Both the position numbers and the translations under genes were made by a program. Positions 22,017 to 31,067 of a stretch of 32,364 nt of DNA are shown one piece after another. Origin of the DNA: a virus; IMG/VR virus record IMGVR_UViG_3300008952_000180, positions 1 to 32,364 of that record, one strand, 5' to 3'. Within the stretch, counting starts at the first letter, position 1. Each line of letters opens with the position of its first letter. Under the pieces are notes generated by a model that saw only the letters and a list, made by a program, of their open reading frames with translations, did not search any database and had not been told where the DNA came from.

Positions 22017-23902
22017 AAAAAAGATTAAGAAACAGTTTAGGACAATACACAAAACATTCTAAATCAGAAGTTAGTTTTGTTAATTTAAGTAGTTATACTG
22101 CTCCTCAAATTAAAGAAGTAGTTAATAAAGATTGGGTAGAGTATGGAGATGATAATAATTATTTTCAATATCTGATAGAAAGATATAATGGATCTCCAAC
22201 AAATTCGGCTGCAATAAATGGGATCTCACAACAAATTTATGGTAAAGGTTTAAATGCTACTGATGCAAATAAAAAGCCTGAAGAGTATGCACAAATGATT
22301 ACTCTTTTGAAACCTAATACAGTTAGAAAATTATCTTATGATCTAAAATTAATGGGCCAATGTGCCATACAGGTTATCTATTCTAAGGATAGAAAAAGTA
22401 TTGCTCAATTAGAACATTTGCCTATAGAAACATTAAGAGCTGAAAAAGCAAATGATGATGGAGAAGTTCCAGCTTATTATTATTTTAAAGATTGGGCAGA
22501 AATTAAACCTTTAGATAAACCAAGAAGGATTCCAGCTTTTGGTAAAAGTAAAGAATCAATAGAGATTATGTATATCCAACCTTACTCAGCAGGTTTTTAT
22601 TATTATACTCCTGTAGATTATCAAGGTGGTATTCAATATTGTTTACTAGAAGAAGAGATCTCAAATTACCATATCAATAATATTCAACAAGGTCTAAGCC
22701 CTTCAATGTTAATTAATTTCAATAATGGTATTCCTAATGAAGAAGAGAGAAGATTATTAGAGCATAAAATTGCTCAGAAATTTAGTGGATCTAGTAATGC
22801 TGGGAAGTTTATTTTAGCCTTTAATGATAATAGAGAGGCCCAAGCAGAAATAACTCCTGTACAATTATCAGATGCTCATCAGCAGTATCAATTCCTTAGT
22901 GAGGAAAGCACAAAGAAGATTATGTTAGCTCATAGAGTAGTTTCTCCTATGTTATTAGGAATTAAAGATAGTACAGGACTAGGTAACAATGCAGATGAGA
23001 TTAAAACTGCTAGTTTACTTTTTGATAATACAATTATAAGGCCCTTCCAGGAATTATTAATAGAAAACTTTGATAAGTTATTAGCTTATAATAATATAAC
23101 CTTAAACCTTTATTTTATTACTTTACAGCCTCTAGAATTTACTGAAATAGATGAAGAAATACAAGATGATGACACAATAGAAGAAGAAACAGGAATTAAG
23201 CAAGAAGATCTAAGTAAAGATGATAGAGAGATGAGTGATGAAGAGGCAAAAAGAGTATTAGGAATTTTAGCAGAATCAGGAGAGGAGATGAGTGATGATT
23301 ATGTTTTTGTAGATGAGATTGATAATGATGATGATGTAGATAATGAAGATTGGGCTAATTATTTAATTACAGAGAAAAAAAGCACTCTTTCAAAAGTGAG
23401 AAATTTATTAGGATTAAAGGATGAAATTTATTCTAGAAAGAATGGAAATGTTTATAGTGTTTTAGATTCTCCTAATGGAGTTTATAAAATTAGATATAGT
23501 TATGCAGTAGGATCTACTAAAAAAATGAAAGATGGTAATAAATCTAGAGAGTTTTGTGTTAATATGATGAATCTCTCAAAAAAAGGTATAGTATGGACTA
23601 TTGAGGATATTGATAGAGCCTCAGAAGATGGAGTTAATAAGCAATTAGGCCATAAAGGTAAAGCCTTTGATTTATTTAAATTTAAGGGAGGGGTTTATTG
23701 TAGGCATATTTGGAAAAGAAAATTATATAGATTAAGAGCAAATACTGAAGAATCAAATAATTTAGAAGATTATAAAGCAACTAGAACTATTCCTAAAAGA
23801 TATGATAGAAAAACTCCAGGATCTAAATTAGCAATTAAGCCTCCTGTAAGGATGCCTAATGAAGGGCATTATCCTGGATGGAAACCAAAAAAGAAGAAAT
23901 AA
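22013..23902 (+). CDS. Portal protein with an extra C-terminal domain (629 aa)
   Basis: Residues 20-385 read as a portal: GDDNNYFQYLIERYNGSPTN (45-64), GKGLNA, a strand KLMGQCAIQVIYSKD, then SEESTKKIMLAHRVVSPMLL and ADEIKTASLLFDNTIIRPFQ, typical of the stem and wing of SPP1/HK97-like portals. After an acidic linker (about 390-460), residues 475-600 form a separate unit with YKIRYSYAVGSTKKMKDGN, SREFCVNMM and GVYCRHIWKRKLYR, resembling the C-terminal domain of MuF-like minor head proteins. The portal forms the dodecameric ring through which terminase pumps DNA. The fusion would bring a minor head function into the ring. Confidence 0.82.
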   Translation: MKKRLRNSLGQYTKHSKSEVSFVNLSSYTAPQIKEVVNKDWVEYGDDNNYFQYLIERYNGSPTNSAAINGISQQIYGKGLNATDANKKPEEYAQMITLLKPNTVRKLSYDLKLMGQCAIQVIYSKDRKSIAQLEHLPIETLRAEKANDDGEVPAYYYFKDWAEIKPLDKPRRIPAFGKSKESIEIMYIQPYSAGFYYYTPVDYQGGIQYCLLEEEISNYHINNIQQGLSPSMLINFNNGIPNEEERRLLEHKIAQKFSGSSNAGKFILAFNDNREAQAEITPVQLSDAHQQYQFLSEESTKKIMLAHRVVSPMLLGIKDSTGLGNNADEIKTASLLFDNTIIRPFQELLIENFDKLLAYNNITLNLYFITLQPLEFTEIDEEIQDDDTIEEETGIKQEDLSKDDREMSDEEAKRVLGILAESGEEMSDDYVFVDEIDNDDDVDNEDWANYLITEKKSTLSKVRNLLGLKDEIYSRKNGNVYSVLDSPNGVYKIRYSYAVGSTKKMKDGNKSREFCVNMMNLSKKGIVWTIEDIDRASEDGVNKQLGHKGKAFDLFKFKGGVYCRHIWKRKLYRLRANTEESNNLEDYKATRTIPKRYDRKTPGSKLAIKPPVRMPNEGHYPGWKPKKKK

Positions 23903-23903
23903 G

Positions 23904-24416
23904 ATGGCAGTAGCATTATTTATAAAACCAGAAGATGTATTAAGAAACTCCATAATGGATGGAAATATTGATGTAGATAAGTATATTCAATTTATAAAAT
24001 TATCTCAGCAGATAGACATACAAAACATAATAGGTACTTCGTTATATAACAAGATAAGTAGTTTAATTACTTCAGGAGATATAGATCTTAATGATAATGC
24101 TAAATATAAAACATTATTAAATGATTATATAGCTCCAATGCTAATCTGGTTTAGTCAAGTAAATATAATTCCATTTATTGCATACCAAATAAGGGGAGGA
24201 GGGATATTTAAACACTCATCTGATACTGCTGAAACAGTATCAAAAAATGAAGTAGATTATTTAGTAGAGAAAGCGAGAACAAACGCTGAATGGTATCAAA
24301 GGAGATTTCAATCTTATATGGATTTTAATCAAAGTAGTTATCCTGAATTTACCAATAATACAAATGACCAAATATCTCCTACAAATGAATCTACCTTTAA
24401 TGGATGGGTATTATGA
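23904..24416 (+). CDS. DUF6712-like head-tail connector protein (170 aa)
   Basis: I choose the ATG at 23904, one base after the portal stop, over an upstream in-frame ATG at 23859 that would overlap the portal. The protein reads ALFIKPEDVLRNSIMDGNID, QQIDIQNIIGTSLYNKI, LNDYIAPMLIWFSQ, FKHSSDTAETVSKNEVDYLV and ends FNGWVL. This is the pattern of DUF6712 virion proteins of Bacteroidota phages, mainly helical, related in plan to gp6-like connectors. A copy of the phage promoter motif lies inside it at 24021-24046. Confidence 0.72.
   Translation: MAVALFIKPEDVLRNSIMDGNIDVDKYIQFIKLSQQIDIQNIIGTSLYNKISSLITSGDIDLNDNAKYKTLLNDYIAPMLIWFSQVNIIPFIAYQIRGGGIFKHSSDTAETVSKNEVDYLVEKARTNAEWYQRRFQSYMDFNQSSYPEFTNNTNDQISPTNESTFNGWVL
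24021..24046 (+). promoter_or_regulatory. Possible phage-sigma promoter inside the connector gene (site g)
   Basis: CAAAACA (24021-24027), 12 nt, CGTTATA (24040-24046), the same spacing as the intergenic sites. It could give extra transcripts of the fibre at 24498, or be a chance match. Confidence 0.35.
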
Positions 24417-24514
24417 GATATAAACCTAAAAAGAATAATATAGAGAAGTTAAAAACTTTTTTAAATGAAAAAAAAAATAAAAACATAAAGCAAAAAAATG
24501 GCAAGTTTATTTAA
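24413..24514 (+). CDS. Small basic protein (33 aa) overlapping the fibre start
   Basis: ATG at 24413 overlaps the connector stop as ATGA; TAA at 24512-24514 lies 17 nt inside the fibre gene. The peptide is Lys/Asn-rich (MRYKPKKNNIEKLKTFLNEK). It may exist mainly to couple translation across to the fibre gene. Coding status is moderate because of the low-complexity content. Confidence 0.45.
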   Translation: MRYKPKKNNIEKLKTFLNEKKNKNIKQKNGKFI

Positions 24515-27500
24515 CACAAAAATTAGTAACTCTTATGTCGGTTTAATTAAAACGATTGACTCAGCAGTTATTTCAGCCTCTCTAAGAGAATTATCTGATG
24601 GATTGGGTAATGGATCAGGTATTCATATAAACAATGCAGGAGATCTTAAAGTAACTAATATTTTAGAATGGGGTACACTTAAGGATACAGGAGAGAATAT
24701 CTCTATTACTAAATTTGTAGATGAGGCCGATGGAATTGCCTCAAATGATAATGATACTACAATTCCAACAAGTGCAGCAGTAGTTGATTATGTAGCCTCC
24801 AGAATAACTTTAGAGGACTTAGATTTTAGTGGAGATTCAGGAACAGGATCAGTAGATTTAGATAGCCAAACTTTTGCAGTAGTAGGAACAGCAAACGAAA
24901 TAGAAACTTCAGCAGGTAGCCAACAGCTTCAAATAGGATTACCAACAAATATAGTAATAGCAGGTACAACTACTTTTGGAGGAAACTTAATAGGCAACTC
25001 AAATATAATTTTAAAAGATAATTCAGCAAGAACCTTAGCTGCGTTTTATGCAGGAGGAAAATCAGAAATCTACTTTAATGACAGCAAGAAATTTGAAACA
25101 ACTTCAGATGGAGCTACAGTTACAGGAGGACTAACAGCAACAGGTGGCTCAGTATTTACAGGAGCTACATTTAGCTCTAATGTAGATTTTTCAGATAGTG
25201 CTAAGGCAAGATTTGGAACAGACAATGATTTGGAGATTTATAATGATGGTAGTGATGCTTATTATAGTAACACAACAGGGGATATGTATTTTATTAATAA
25301 AGCTGATGATAAAGATATAATATTTCAATCAGATAATGGCTCAGGAGGTTATGAAACTTATTTTAAGTTAGATGGTAGTCATACAACAATATTGGTAAAT
25401 AAAAATATACATTTTGATGATAATGTAAAAGCAGTTTTTGGTAATTATGCAACTCCAGATTTAGAAATCTATCACGATGCCTCAAACTCATATATAGCAG
25501 ACACAGGAACAGGGGAATTAAGAATTAAATCTCAGTCATTAAGATTACAGGGTAGTGATGGTTCAGATTTGATTCAAGCTGATGAAGTAGGAGGAGTTAG
25601 ACTATATGATAATGGTAGTCAAAAGCTAGAGGTAGGAAGTTCAGGTGCTGTAGTAACAGGAACAGTAACAGCAGATGGTTTAGTTTTAGGAGATAATGAT
25701 TCTATTACTATGGGAGATGCAGGGGATTTTAGCTTAAAACACGATGGCTCAAATAGTAAAATAGAAAACAATACAGGGCATTTTAATATTATACAGGAAG
25801 CTGACAATAGCGATATAACTTTTTTCTTGGATGATGGAAGTGGAGGAAGCACTACATATTTACAATTAGATGGAGGAATTGAATCAATATTAACCTATAA
25901 AGATATATTGATGGCTGTTGATGGGGATGGAGGTAAACTTAAATTCGGTGCATCTCAGGATTTACAAATCTATCACGATGGTTCACACTCTTATATTGAA
26001 GATACAGGAACAGGAGATTTAAGAATAAAAACTAATGGTACTGCTATTGCGTTGTTAGGAAATTCTAATGAAGATTCTCTTTTAGCATATCCAAATGGAG
26101 CAATAAAATTATTTTACGATAATTCACTTAAACTTGAAACAACAGCTACAGGTGTTACAATTACAGGAGTTGCAGTTGCTGATGGTTTGGATATGGGCGA
26201 TAATGAAAAAATCAGATTAGGAGATTCACAGGACTTAGAAATCTATCACGATGGCACAGAATCTTTTATTGAAAATTCAACTGGAGATTTATGGATTACA
26301 AGCACAGGGGATGACCTTGTTTTACAGGGTGCTGATGATGTTGATATAAAAGTACAAGGTGGCGAAATGGCTGCTAAATTTGGAGGTAATGGTGGTGTAG
26401 ATTTATACCACGATAATTCAAAGAAATTTGAAACTACAAGTACAGGAATTAGTGTTACAGGAAGTGTCGTTGCAAGTGGTTCTGATACAGCAACTCTTTC
26501 TGAAACTGGTTTGACTTTAAGTAGGAGTAATTCTTATATACAATCAGATGCTGATAATGCTGACACACTTAATATTGGGCAGTCATCAGTAAGATGGGGG
26601 CATTTAAAAGTAGATACTACTACATTTAAAGTTCTTAATGGTGGTAATGAAAGATTAGGCATAGATTCAAGTGGTAATGCTTCATTCGCACAAGATGTTA
26701 CAATTAGTGGCGATTTAACAGTTAATGGAACAACAACAACAGTAAATACAGACCATTTTAATGTAGAAGATCCTTTGATATCAATGGCAAAAGACAATGC
26801 TGCTAATACAGTTGATATTGGTTTTTATGGCAGATATAATGATGGTACTCAAAGATATACAGGATTATTTATGGATGCTTCAAGTGGAACAGAAGTATAT
26901 AGATTATTTAAAGGAGTTACAGCCGAGCCAACGACTACTGTAAATATATCAGGTACAGGATATCAAGCAGCAAGTTTAATAATTGATGGTTTAACTGCTG
27001 TTAATGCTACATTTACAGGTGCTGATACATTAAATATTGCTGATTATATATTACACGATGGAGATGCAGATACAAAATTTGGTTTTCCAAGTGCAAATAC
27101 TTTTAAAATAAGAACAGGTGGTACAGATGCCTTAAATATAGATTCTTCTCAAAATGCAACATTTGCAGGAAGAACACATTTAGCAGATACTAAATATGCT
27201 ACTTATGGAGGTACAAATTCTGCTTGGGAATTAGAAATTGGAGTTACAGGAGATAATGCTTATATAACGAAATCAGCTACTACTTCAGGACATTTATATA
27301 TTAAAAACAATGGTACTGACAAAAATATATATCTTCAAACAGATAATGGCTCAGGTTCTCCAACTACTTATATAAAATGTGATGGTTTATCTAACTACAC
27401 AGAATTTCCAGTTGATGCGAGATTTATGGATGATATAAAGTTACAATTCGGAGATTCAAATGATTCTGACATATATCATAATGGAAATGATATGCTATTT

Positions 27501-30056
27501 AGAAATCATAAAGCTGCAGGAGATATGAGTTTTAATGCCGATAGTACTGGTTCTGGTGGAAGTGCTACTTCATATTTCTGGTTAGATGGTGGTGTAGTAA
27601 AAACAAGATTTGCTAAAGAGGCTACTTTTGGAGATAATGTAAAATTAACATTTGGTAATGTAACAACTCCAGACCTACAAATCTATCACGATGGCAACGA
27701 TAGTTACATCACAGATACAGGAACAGGTCTTTTATTTATAAGGGGAAGTAGTGCTATAAGGCTACAAGGTGCTAATGGAGAAAGCTCTATTGATGCCAAT
27801 GAGGATGGTGCTGTAAACCTTTATTACGATAACTCTAAAAAGTTTGAAACTACTTCGGCAGGAGCAACTTTAACAGGAGCATTATCTATTACAGGAGATG
27901 GCTCAAATGCTGCAACCTTAACAGAAACAGGAGCAGGTCTTTTAACAATAGCAACAGTTGATGATTTAGTATTAGATGCAGACAATGATTTAATATTAGA
28001 TGCAGGTGGAAATGATATAAGGTTAAAAGTTGATGGAGTTGAATATGGTAAATTTAAAGATGATAGTGATGACTTAGCAATATTTGCATCAATACAAGAT
28101 AAAGACATAATATTCAAAGGAAACGATGGTGGTTCTACAATTACTGCTCTAACCTTAGATATGTCTGAAGCTGGTGCTGCAACTTTCAATAGTAATATTA
28201 CTTTATTATCAAGAATAACATTTGATTATAATGGTAGTGGAACAGGAAATAATTATCTTGAAACAGGAACAAATACTTTATCTTTTAAAGCGAGTAGTGG
28301 AACTTCAGTTATAACAACTAATTTTTCAACATTAGCAACAACATTTAGTGGAAGCGTACATTTAGATTCAGATTCAGCACAATTACAACTTGGTGATGAT
28401 AACGATTTACAAATGTATCACAATGGGGCAAATGGATTTATAAATAATGGAACAGGAGATTTTACTATACAATCCTCAGATGAGTTTGTAGTAGATGCAG
28501 CAGGAGAAGTTATTTTAGATTCAGGTTCATCAGAAATTCATTTAAAAGGTAGTGGTACTTTATTTGGTAAATTCTTCAAATCATCAGATAATTTTTACAT
28601 AAACCAACCGATAGATGACAAAGATATTATTTTTAGTGGGCTTGATAATGGAAGTTCTGTAACTGCTTTGACTTTAGATATGTCAAATGCAGGTGCAGCA
28701 ACATTTAATAATAATATTACAGCAGGCGGAATACTTACTACAAATGGTGGTGCAATGTCTATCAATAATGGTGGAAGTTTATCTGCTTATTTTTATGGTA
28801 GTGGTACAAGTTATACGCAAGGAGCAATAGTAATTAGTAGTGATACATCAGATAGTCCAGAAGCAAGAGGGCAAGGGGTGTTTATGTTCAATGAGGGCAA
28901 AGATTCTACTTGGTATATGGGTACTCGTTATAATAATGCTGATGAGTGGCAAATAGGTAGAGTTGCAGGTGCAAGTTTAGATACTGCTGCTGCTACAACA
29001 GGTAATGCTATTGTAAAAGTAAAACAAAATGGTGAAACAGTTATAACAGGTTCAGGAGATGGTAATTCTCCAATACTTTCAGTTACAGATACAACAGATA
29101 CAGAGGTTGCTTGGTTTACTGGAAATAGAGCAGGAGATACAGGAGCGTATATAGCAATTCAACATTTACCTTCAACAGCAGCCGAATCAAACAGGTCTGG
29201 TATTAAATTCCAAGCAAAAGATGATGGAGATAATACAACTACTTATGCTTCACTTATTCAATATATATCTGACTATACAGGAGGTACAGAAGATGGTATT
29301 TTCACAGTTAATACTATGACTAATGGCTCTGTAACAGAGAAAATGAAATTCTTACCAACTGGAGAAATAGTTATTGGTCAAGGTTCAAGTAATGCAGGTT
29401 TCTTAGATTTTGATGGTACTAATTTACAATTCAATACACAAAGAAATCCAAATACAGGGAGTTTTGTAGATTCAAATAAATCTCACGCCCATATAGGTTT
29501 ACAGGGTATAAATGGTGGCTCAAAAATTGTCTTTGGAACAGCAGCAGCAAATAATACAACAGCAACAACAAGGATGGTTATAGATGGGTCTGGACATATC
29601 GTTATTGGAACAACCACTTATAGTACAGGAAGCAAAGGGAAACAATTTGAAAGTAATCCTAATACTGTAGATTTAAAATCAAGTAGTTCAGGCACAGGTA
29701 CAGAATACCATCAAGAGTTTGCAAATCCTAATAGTACAGTTGGCTCTATAACAACAAATGGCTCTGCAACTGCTTTTAATACATCTTCAGATTATAGATT
29801 AAAAGAAGATTTAAAAGATTTTGATGGACTTGATAAAGTTTCTAAAATATCAGTTTATGACTATAAATGGAAGGTAGATGATAGTAGAGGCTATGGTGTT
29901 CTTGCTCACGAACTTGATGAAGTTTTACCTCAAGCAGTAGCAGGAGAAAAAGATGGTAAAAAAATGCAGTCAGTAGATTACTCAAAAATCGTTCCTTTAT
30001 TAGTTAAGTCAATACAAGAATTAAAAGCTGAAATTGAAGAACTTAAAAAGAAATAG
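24498..30056 (+). CDS. Giant tail fibre with S74 intramolecular chaperone (1852 aa)
   Basis: The protein is 1852 aa. The first about 120 residues (ISNSYVGLIKTIDSAVISAS near 8-27) should anchor it to the virion. From about 230 to 1320 a beta-module repeats at least seven times, with core (F/L)GxxxDLxIYHDGxxSYIxDTGTGxLRI, alternating with units ending KKFETTSTGxxVTG. Such shafts form trimers and bind sugars or polymers. The last 89 residues start SDYRLKEDL (1764-1772) and run through GYGVLAHELDEVLPQAV, the Peptidase_S74 chaperone, which trims itself off at the Ser-Asp after helping trimer assembly. Base use changes inside the gene (see findings). It ends with a coiled coil. Confidence 0.92.
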   Translation: MASLFNTKISNSYVGLIKTIDSAVISASLRELSDGLGNGSGIHINNAGDLKVTNILEWGTLKDTGENISITKFVDEADGIASNDNDTTIPTSAAVVDYVASRITLEDLDFSGDSGTGSVDLDSQTFAVVGTANEIETSAGSQQLQIGLPTNIVIAGTTTFGGNLIGNSNIILKDNSARTLAAFYAGGKSEIYFNDSKKFETTSDGATVTGGLTATGGSVFTGATFSSNVDFSDSAKARFGTDNDLEIYNDGSDAYYSNTTGDMYFINKADDKDIIFQSDNGSGGYETYFKLDGSHTTILVNKNIHFDDNVKAVFGNYATPDLEIYHDASNSYIADTGTGELRIKSQSLRLQGSDGSDLIQADEVGGVRLYDNGSQKLEVGSSGAVVTGTVTADGLVLGDNDSITMGDAGDFSLKHDGSNSKIENNTGHFNIIQEADNSDITFFLDDGSGGSTTYLQLDGGIESILTYKDILMAVDGDGGKLKFGASQDLQIYHDGSHSYIEDTGTGDLRIKTNGTAIALLGNSNEDSLLAYPNGAIKLFYDNSLKLETTATGVTITGVAVADGLDMGDNEKIRLGDSQDLEIYHDGTESFIENSTGDLWITSTGDDLVLQGADDVDIKVQGGEMAAKFGGNGGVDLYHDNSKKFETTSTGISVTGSVVASGSDTATLSETGLTLSRSNSYIQSDADNADTLNIGQSSVRWGHLKVDTTTFKVLNGGNERLGIDSSGNASFAQDVTISGDLTVNGTTTTVNTDHFNVEDPLISMAKDNAANTVDIGFYGRYNDGTQRYTGLFMDASSGTEVYRLFKGVTAEPTTTVNISGTGYQAASLIIDGLTAVNATFTGADTLNIADYILHDGDADTKFGFPSANTFKIRTGGTDALNIDSSQNATFAGRTHLADTKYATYGGTNSAWELEIGVTGDNAYITKSATTSGHLYIKNNGTDKNIYLQTDNGSGSPTTYIKCDGLSNYTEFPVDARFMDDIKLQFGDSNDSDIYHNGNDMLFRNHKAAGDMSFNADSTGSGGSATSYFWLDGGVVKTRFAKEATFGDNVKLTFGNVTTPDLQIYHDGNDSYITDTGTGLLFIRGSSAIRLQGANGESSIDANEDGAVNLYYDNSKKFETTSAGATLTGALSITGDGSNAATLTETGAGLLTIATVDDLVLDADNDLILDAGGNDIRLKVDGVEYGKFKDDSDDLAIFASIQDKDIIFKGNDGGSTITALTLDMSEAGAATFNSNITLLSRITFDYNGSGTGNNYLETGTNTLSFKASSGTSVITTNFSTLATTFSGSVHLDSDSAQLQLGDDNDLQMYHNGANGFINNGTGDFTIQSSDEFVVDAAGEVILDSGSSEIHLKGSGTLFGKFFKSSDNFYINQPIDDKDIIFSGLDNGSSVTALTLDMSNAGAATFNNNITAGGILTTNGGAMSINNGGSLSAYFYGSGTSYTQGAIVISSDTSDSPEARGQGVFMFNEGKDSTWYMGTRYNNADEWQIGRVAGASLDTAAATTGNAIVKVKQNGETVITGSGDGNSPILSVTDTTDTEVAWFTGNRAGDTGAYIAIQHLPSTAAESNRSGIKFQAKDDGDNTTTYASLIQYISDYTGGTEDGIFTVNTMTNGSVTEKMKFLPTGEIVIGQGSSNAGFLDFDGTNLQFNTQRNPNTGSFVDSNKSHAHIGLQGINGGSKIVFGTAAANNTTATTRMVIDGSGHIVIGTTTYSTGSKGKQFESNPNTVDLKSSSSGTGTEYHQEFANPNSTVGSITTNGSATAFNTSSDYRLKEDLKDFDGLDKVSKISVYDYKWKVDDSRGYGVLAHELDEVLPQAVAGEKDGKKMQSVDYSKIVPLLVKSIQELKAEIEELKKK
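25204..28450 (+). repeat. Diverged internal repeats of the fibre gene
   Basis: At least seven copies of the IYHDG module are encoded here (near 25210, 25445, 25945, 26220, 27450, 27650, 28390). The 15-mer AAATCTATCACGATG is exact four times: 25465, 25966, 26239 and 27679. Copies are spaced irregularly, from about 270 to over 1200 nt, so this is protein-module duplication and not a tandem satellite. Confidence 0.85.
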
Positions 30057-30064
30057 TATATTTG
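30034..30064 (+). promoter_or_regulatory. Bacteroidota-type promoter before the lysis genes
   Basis: TTG (30034-30036), 20 nt, TATATTTG (30057-30064), an exact TAnnTTTG box. The upstream half lies inside the end of the fibre gene. The start at 30089 is 24 nt downstream. It could let the host sigma factor read the lysis cassette. Confidence 0.55.
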
Positions 30065-30088
30065 TAATTATTAATTAAATTTAAAAAA

Positions 30089-30328
30089 ATGAGTAAAATT
30101 TCAAAAGATGAGTTAAAGACAATCCAAGAACAAGAACAAAAAAAAGGTGCAATACTGCACGACTTAGGATTATTAGAAACTCAAAAACATTCTCTTAATC
30201 ATTTATATGGTCAAGTTGTTAAAGAACAAGAAGATTCAAAAAAAACTTTGGAAAAAAAATATGGTAAAGTAAACATAGATTTAAAAGATGGAAGCTACGA
30301 AGAAATCAAAGACGAAGAAAGTAAGTGA
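30089..30328 (+). CDS. Small coiled-coil protein before the endolysin (79 aa)
   Basis: Residues 5-55 are one long helix with heptads (LGLLETQKHSLNHLYGQVVK near 26-45), followed by YGKVNIDLKDGSYE (59-72), a short strand-turn. A protein with this LHDLG...LNHLYG...KYGKVNI(D/N)L pattern is common in marine phage genomes near fibre or lysis genes, by memory; function unknown. Its end overlaps the endolysin start by 41 nt. Confidence 0.75.
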   Translation: MSKISKDELKTIQEQEQKKGAILHDLGLLETQKHSLNHLYGQVVKEQEDSKKTLEKKYGKVNIDLKDGSYEEIKDEESK

Positions 30329-30788
30329 GAATATAAGCTATAAAGAAGCGACATTTTCTCAGACTGCTAAAAAACTCAAAATTAAGAATGTGCCTACAGA
30401 AGCACACTTAAAAAATATGAGATTGGTAGCTGAGAAGTGTTTTGAGCCTTTAAGAGAGTGGTGTGATCATCCTATTAGAGTTAATAGTATGTACAGATCT
30501 CAAGAGCTTTGTGAGGCAATTCCAAACTCTTCTAAGACATCTCAGCATACTAAAGGCCAAGCTATAGATTTAACAACTTTAGGAGAGAAATCTAATAGAG
30601 AATTATTCTTTTGGATTAAAGATAATTTAGATGTGGATCAGCTCATTTGGGAATTTGGAAAATCTCCTGATAGTGAAGATGGATCTCCAAGATGGATTCA
30701 TTTATCTTATGTAAGTAAAAAGGCTAATAGAAACAATGTTTTAGTAGCAAAGTATAAAGGTAGCCAAGCAACTTACTATAAGATGTGA
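30288..30788 (+). CDS. Endolysin, M15-family peptidase (166 aa)
   Basis: Zinc ligands and catalytic residues of M15 L-Ala-D-Glu or D-Ala-D-Ala peptidases are in order: RVNSMYRSQELCEAI (64-78), TSQHTKGQAIDLT (84-96) with His87 and Asp94, and RWIHLSY (135-141) with His138 as third ligand. It would cut peptide bridges of peptidoglycan at the end of infection. There is no signal peptide, so it needs the holin at 31067 to reach the wall. The ATG at 30288 is the only reasonable start; the next Met is at residue 44. Confidence 0.9.
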   Translation: MEATKKSKTKKVSENISYKEATFSQTAKKLKIKNVPTEAHLKNMRLVAEKCFEPLREWCDHPIRVNSMYRSQELCEAIPNSSKTSQHTKGQAIDLTTLGEKSNRELFFWIKDNLDVDQLIWEFGKSPDSEDGSPRWIHLSYVSKKANRNNVLVAKYKGSQATYYKM

Positions 30789-30934
30789 GATACGAAGTAG
30801 CAATTATAGATAGATCTTTAGATGGTTATTGTTTTTTATTAGGAGCAACAGTACATCCTAAAGATGATCAAGATGATTTTTTAGAAATTAATATTTATTT
30901 TCTTTTTTTAGTGTTACATATAAAAATATATTAA
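30785..30934 (+). CDS. Small protein with GTG start (49 aa)
   Basis: GTG at 30785 overlaps the endolysin stop (ATGTGA); TAA at 30932-30934. Sequence begins RYEVAIIDRSLDGYCFLLGA and ends in a hydrophobic stretch (INIYFLFLVLHIKIY) that may touch the membrane. Position between endolysin and holin suggests a lysis-related or structural helper role; unproven. Confidence 0.55.
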   Translation: MRYEVAIIDRSLDGYCFLLGATVHPKDDQDDFLEINIYFLFLVLHIKIY

Positions 30935-30935
30935 G

Positions 30936-31067
30936 ATGCCAATACCAAAACCAAAACCTGGAGAAGATCAGAAAGATTTTATGATAAGATGTGTACCTGA
31001 GTTATCTCAATACCATACTAAAGAACAAGCTATAGCAATGTGTTATAAAGCCTTTAAAGATAAGTAA
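30936..31067 (+). CDS. Small two-cysteine protein of the MPIPKP type (43 aa)
   Basis: ATG at 30936, one base after the previous stop; the TAA shares its last base with the holin start (TAATG). Sequence starts MPIPKPKPGEDQKDFMIRC and has Cys19 and Cys36. This short family is frequent in tailed phages near head protease or lysis genes, by memory; function unknown, metal binding possible. Confidence 0.7.
   Translation: MPIPKPKPGEDQKDFMIRCVPELSQYHTKEQAIAMCYKAFKDK

Noticed and set aside
25619-28189. Open frames on the minus strand within the fibre gene and elsewhere (for example 9918-10103, 2883-3143)
   Set aside because: They mirror strongly coding plus-strand genes, show no family features, and no minus-strand promoter or gene cluster is seen.
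25204-28450. Repeated DNA in the fibre region as a CRISPR array or satellite
   Set aside because: The repeats are irregularly spaced, lie within one open frame and encode the same peptide module; spacer-repeat structure is absent.
24498-30056. Diversity-generating retroelement acting on the fibre
   Set aside because: No reverse transcriptase gene and no adenine-variable template/variable repeat pair are seen in the genome.
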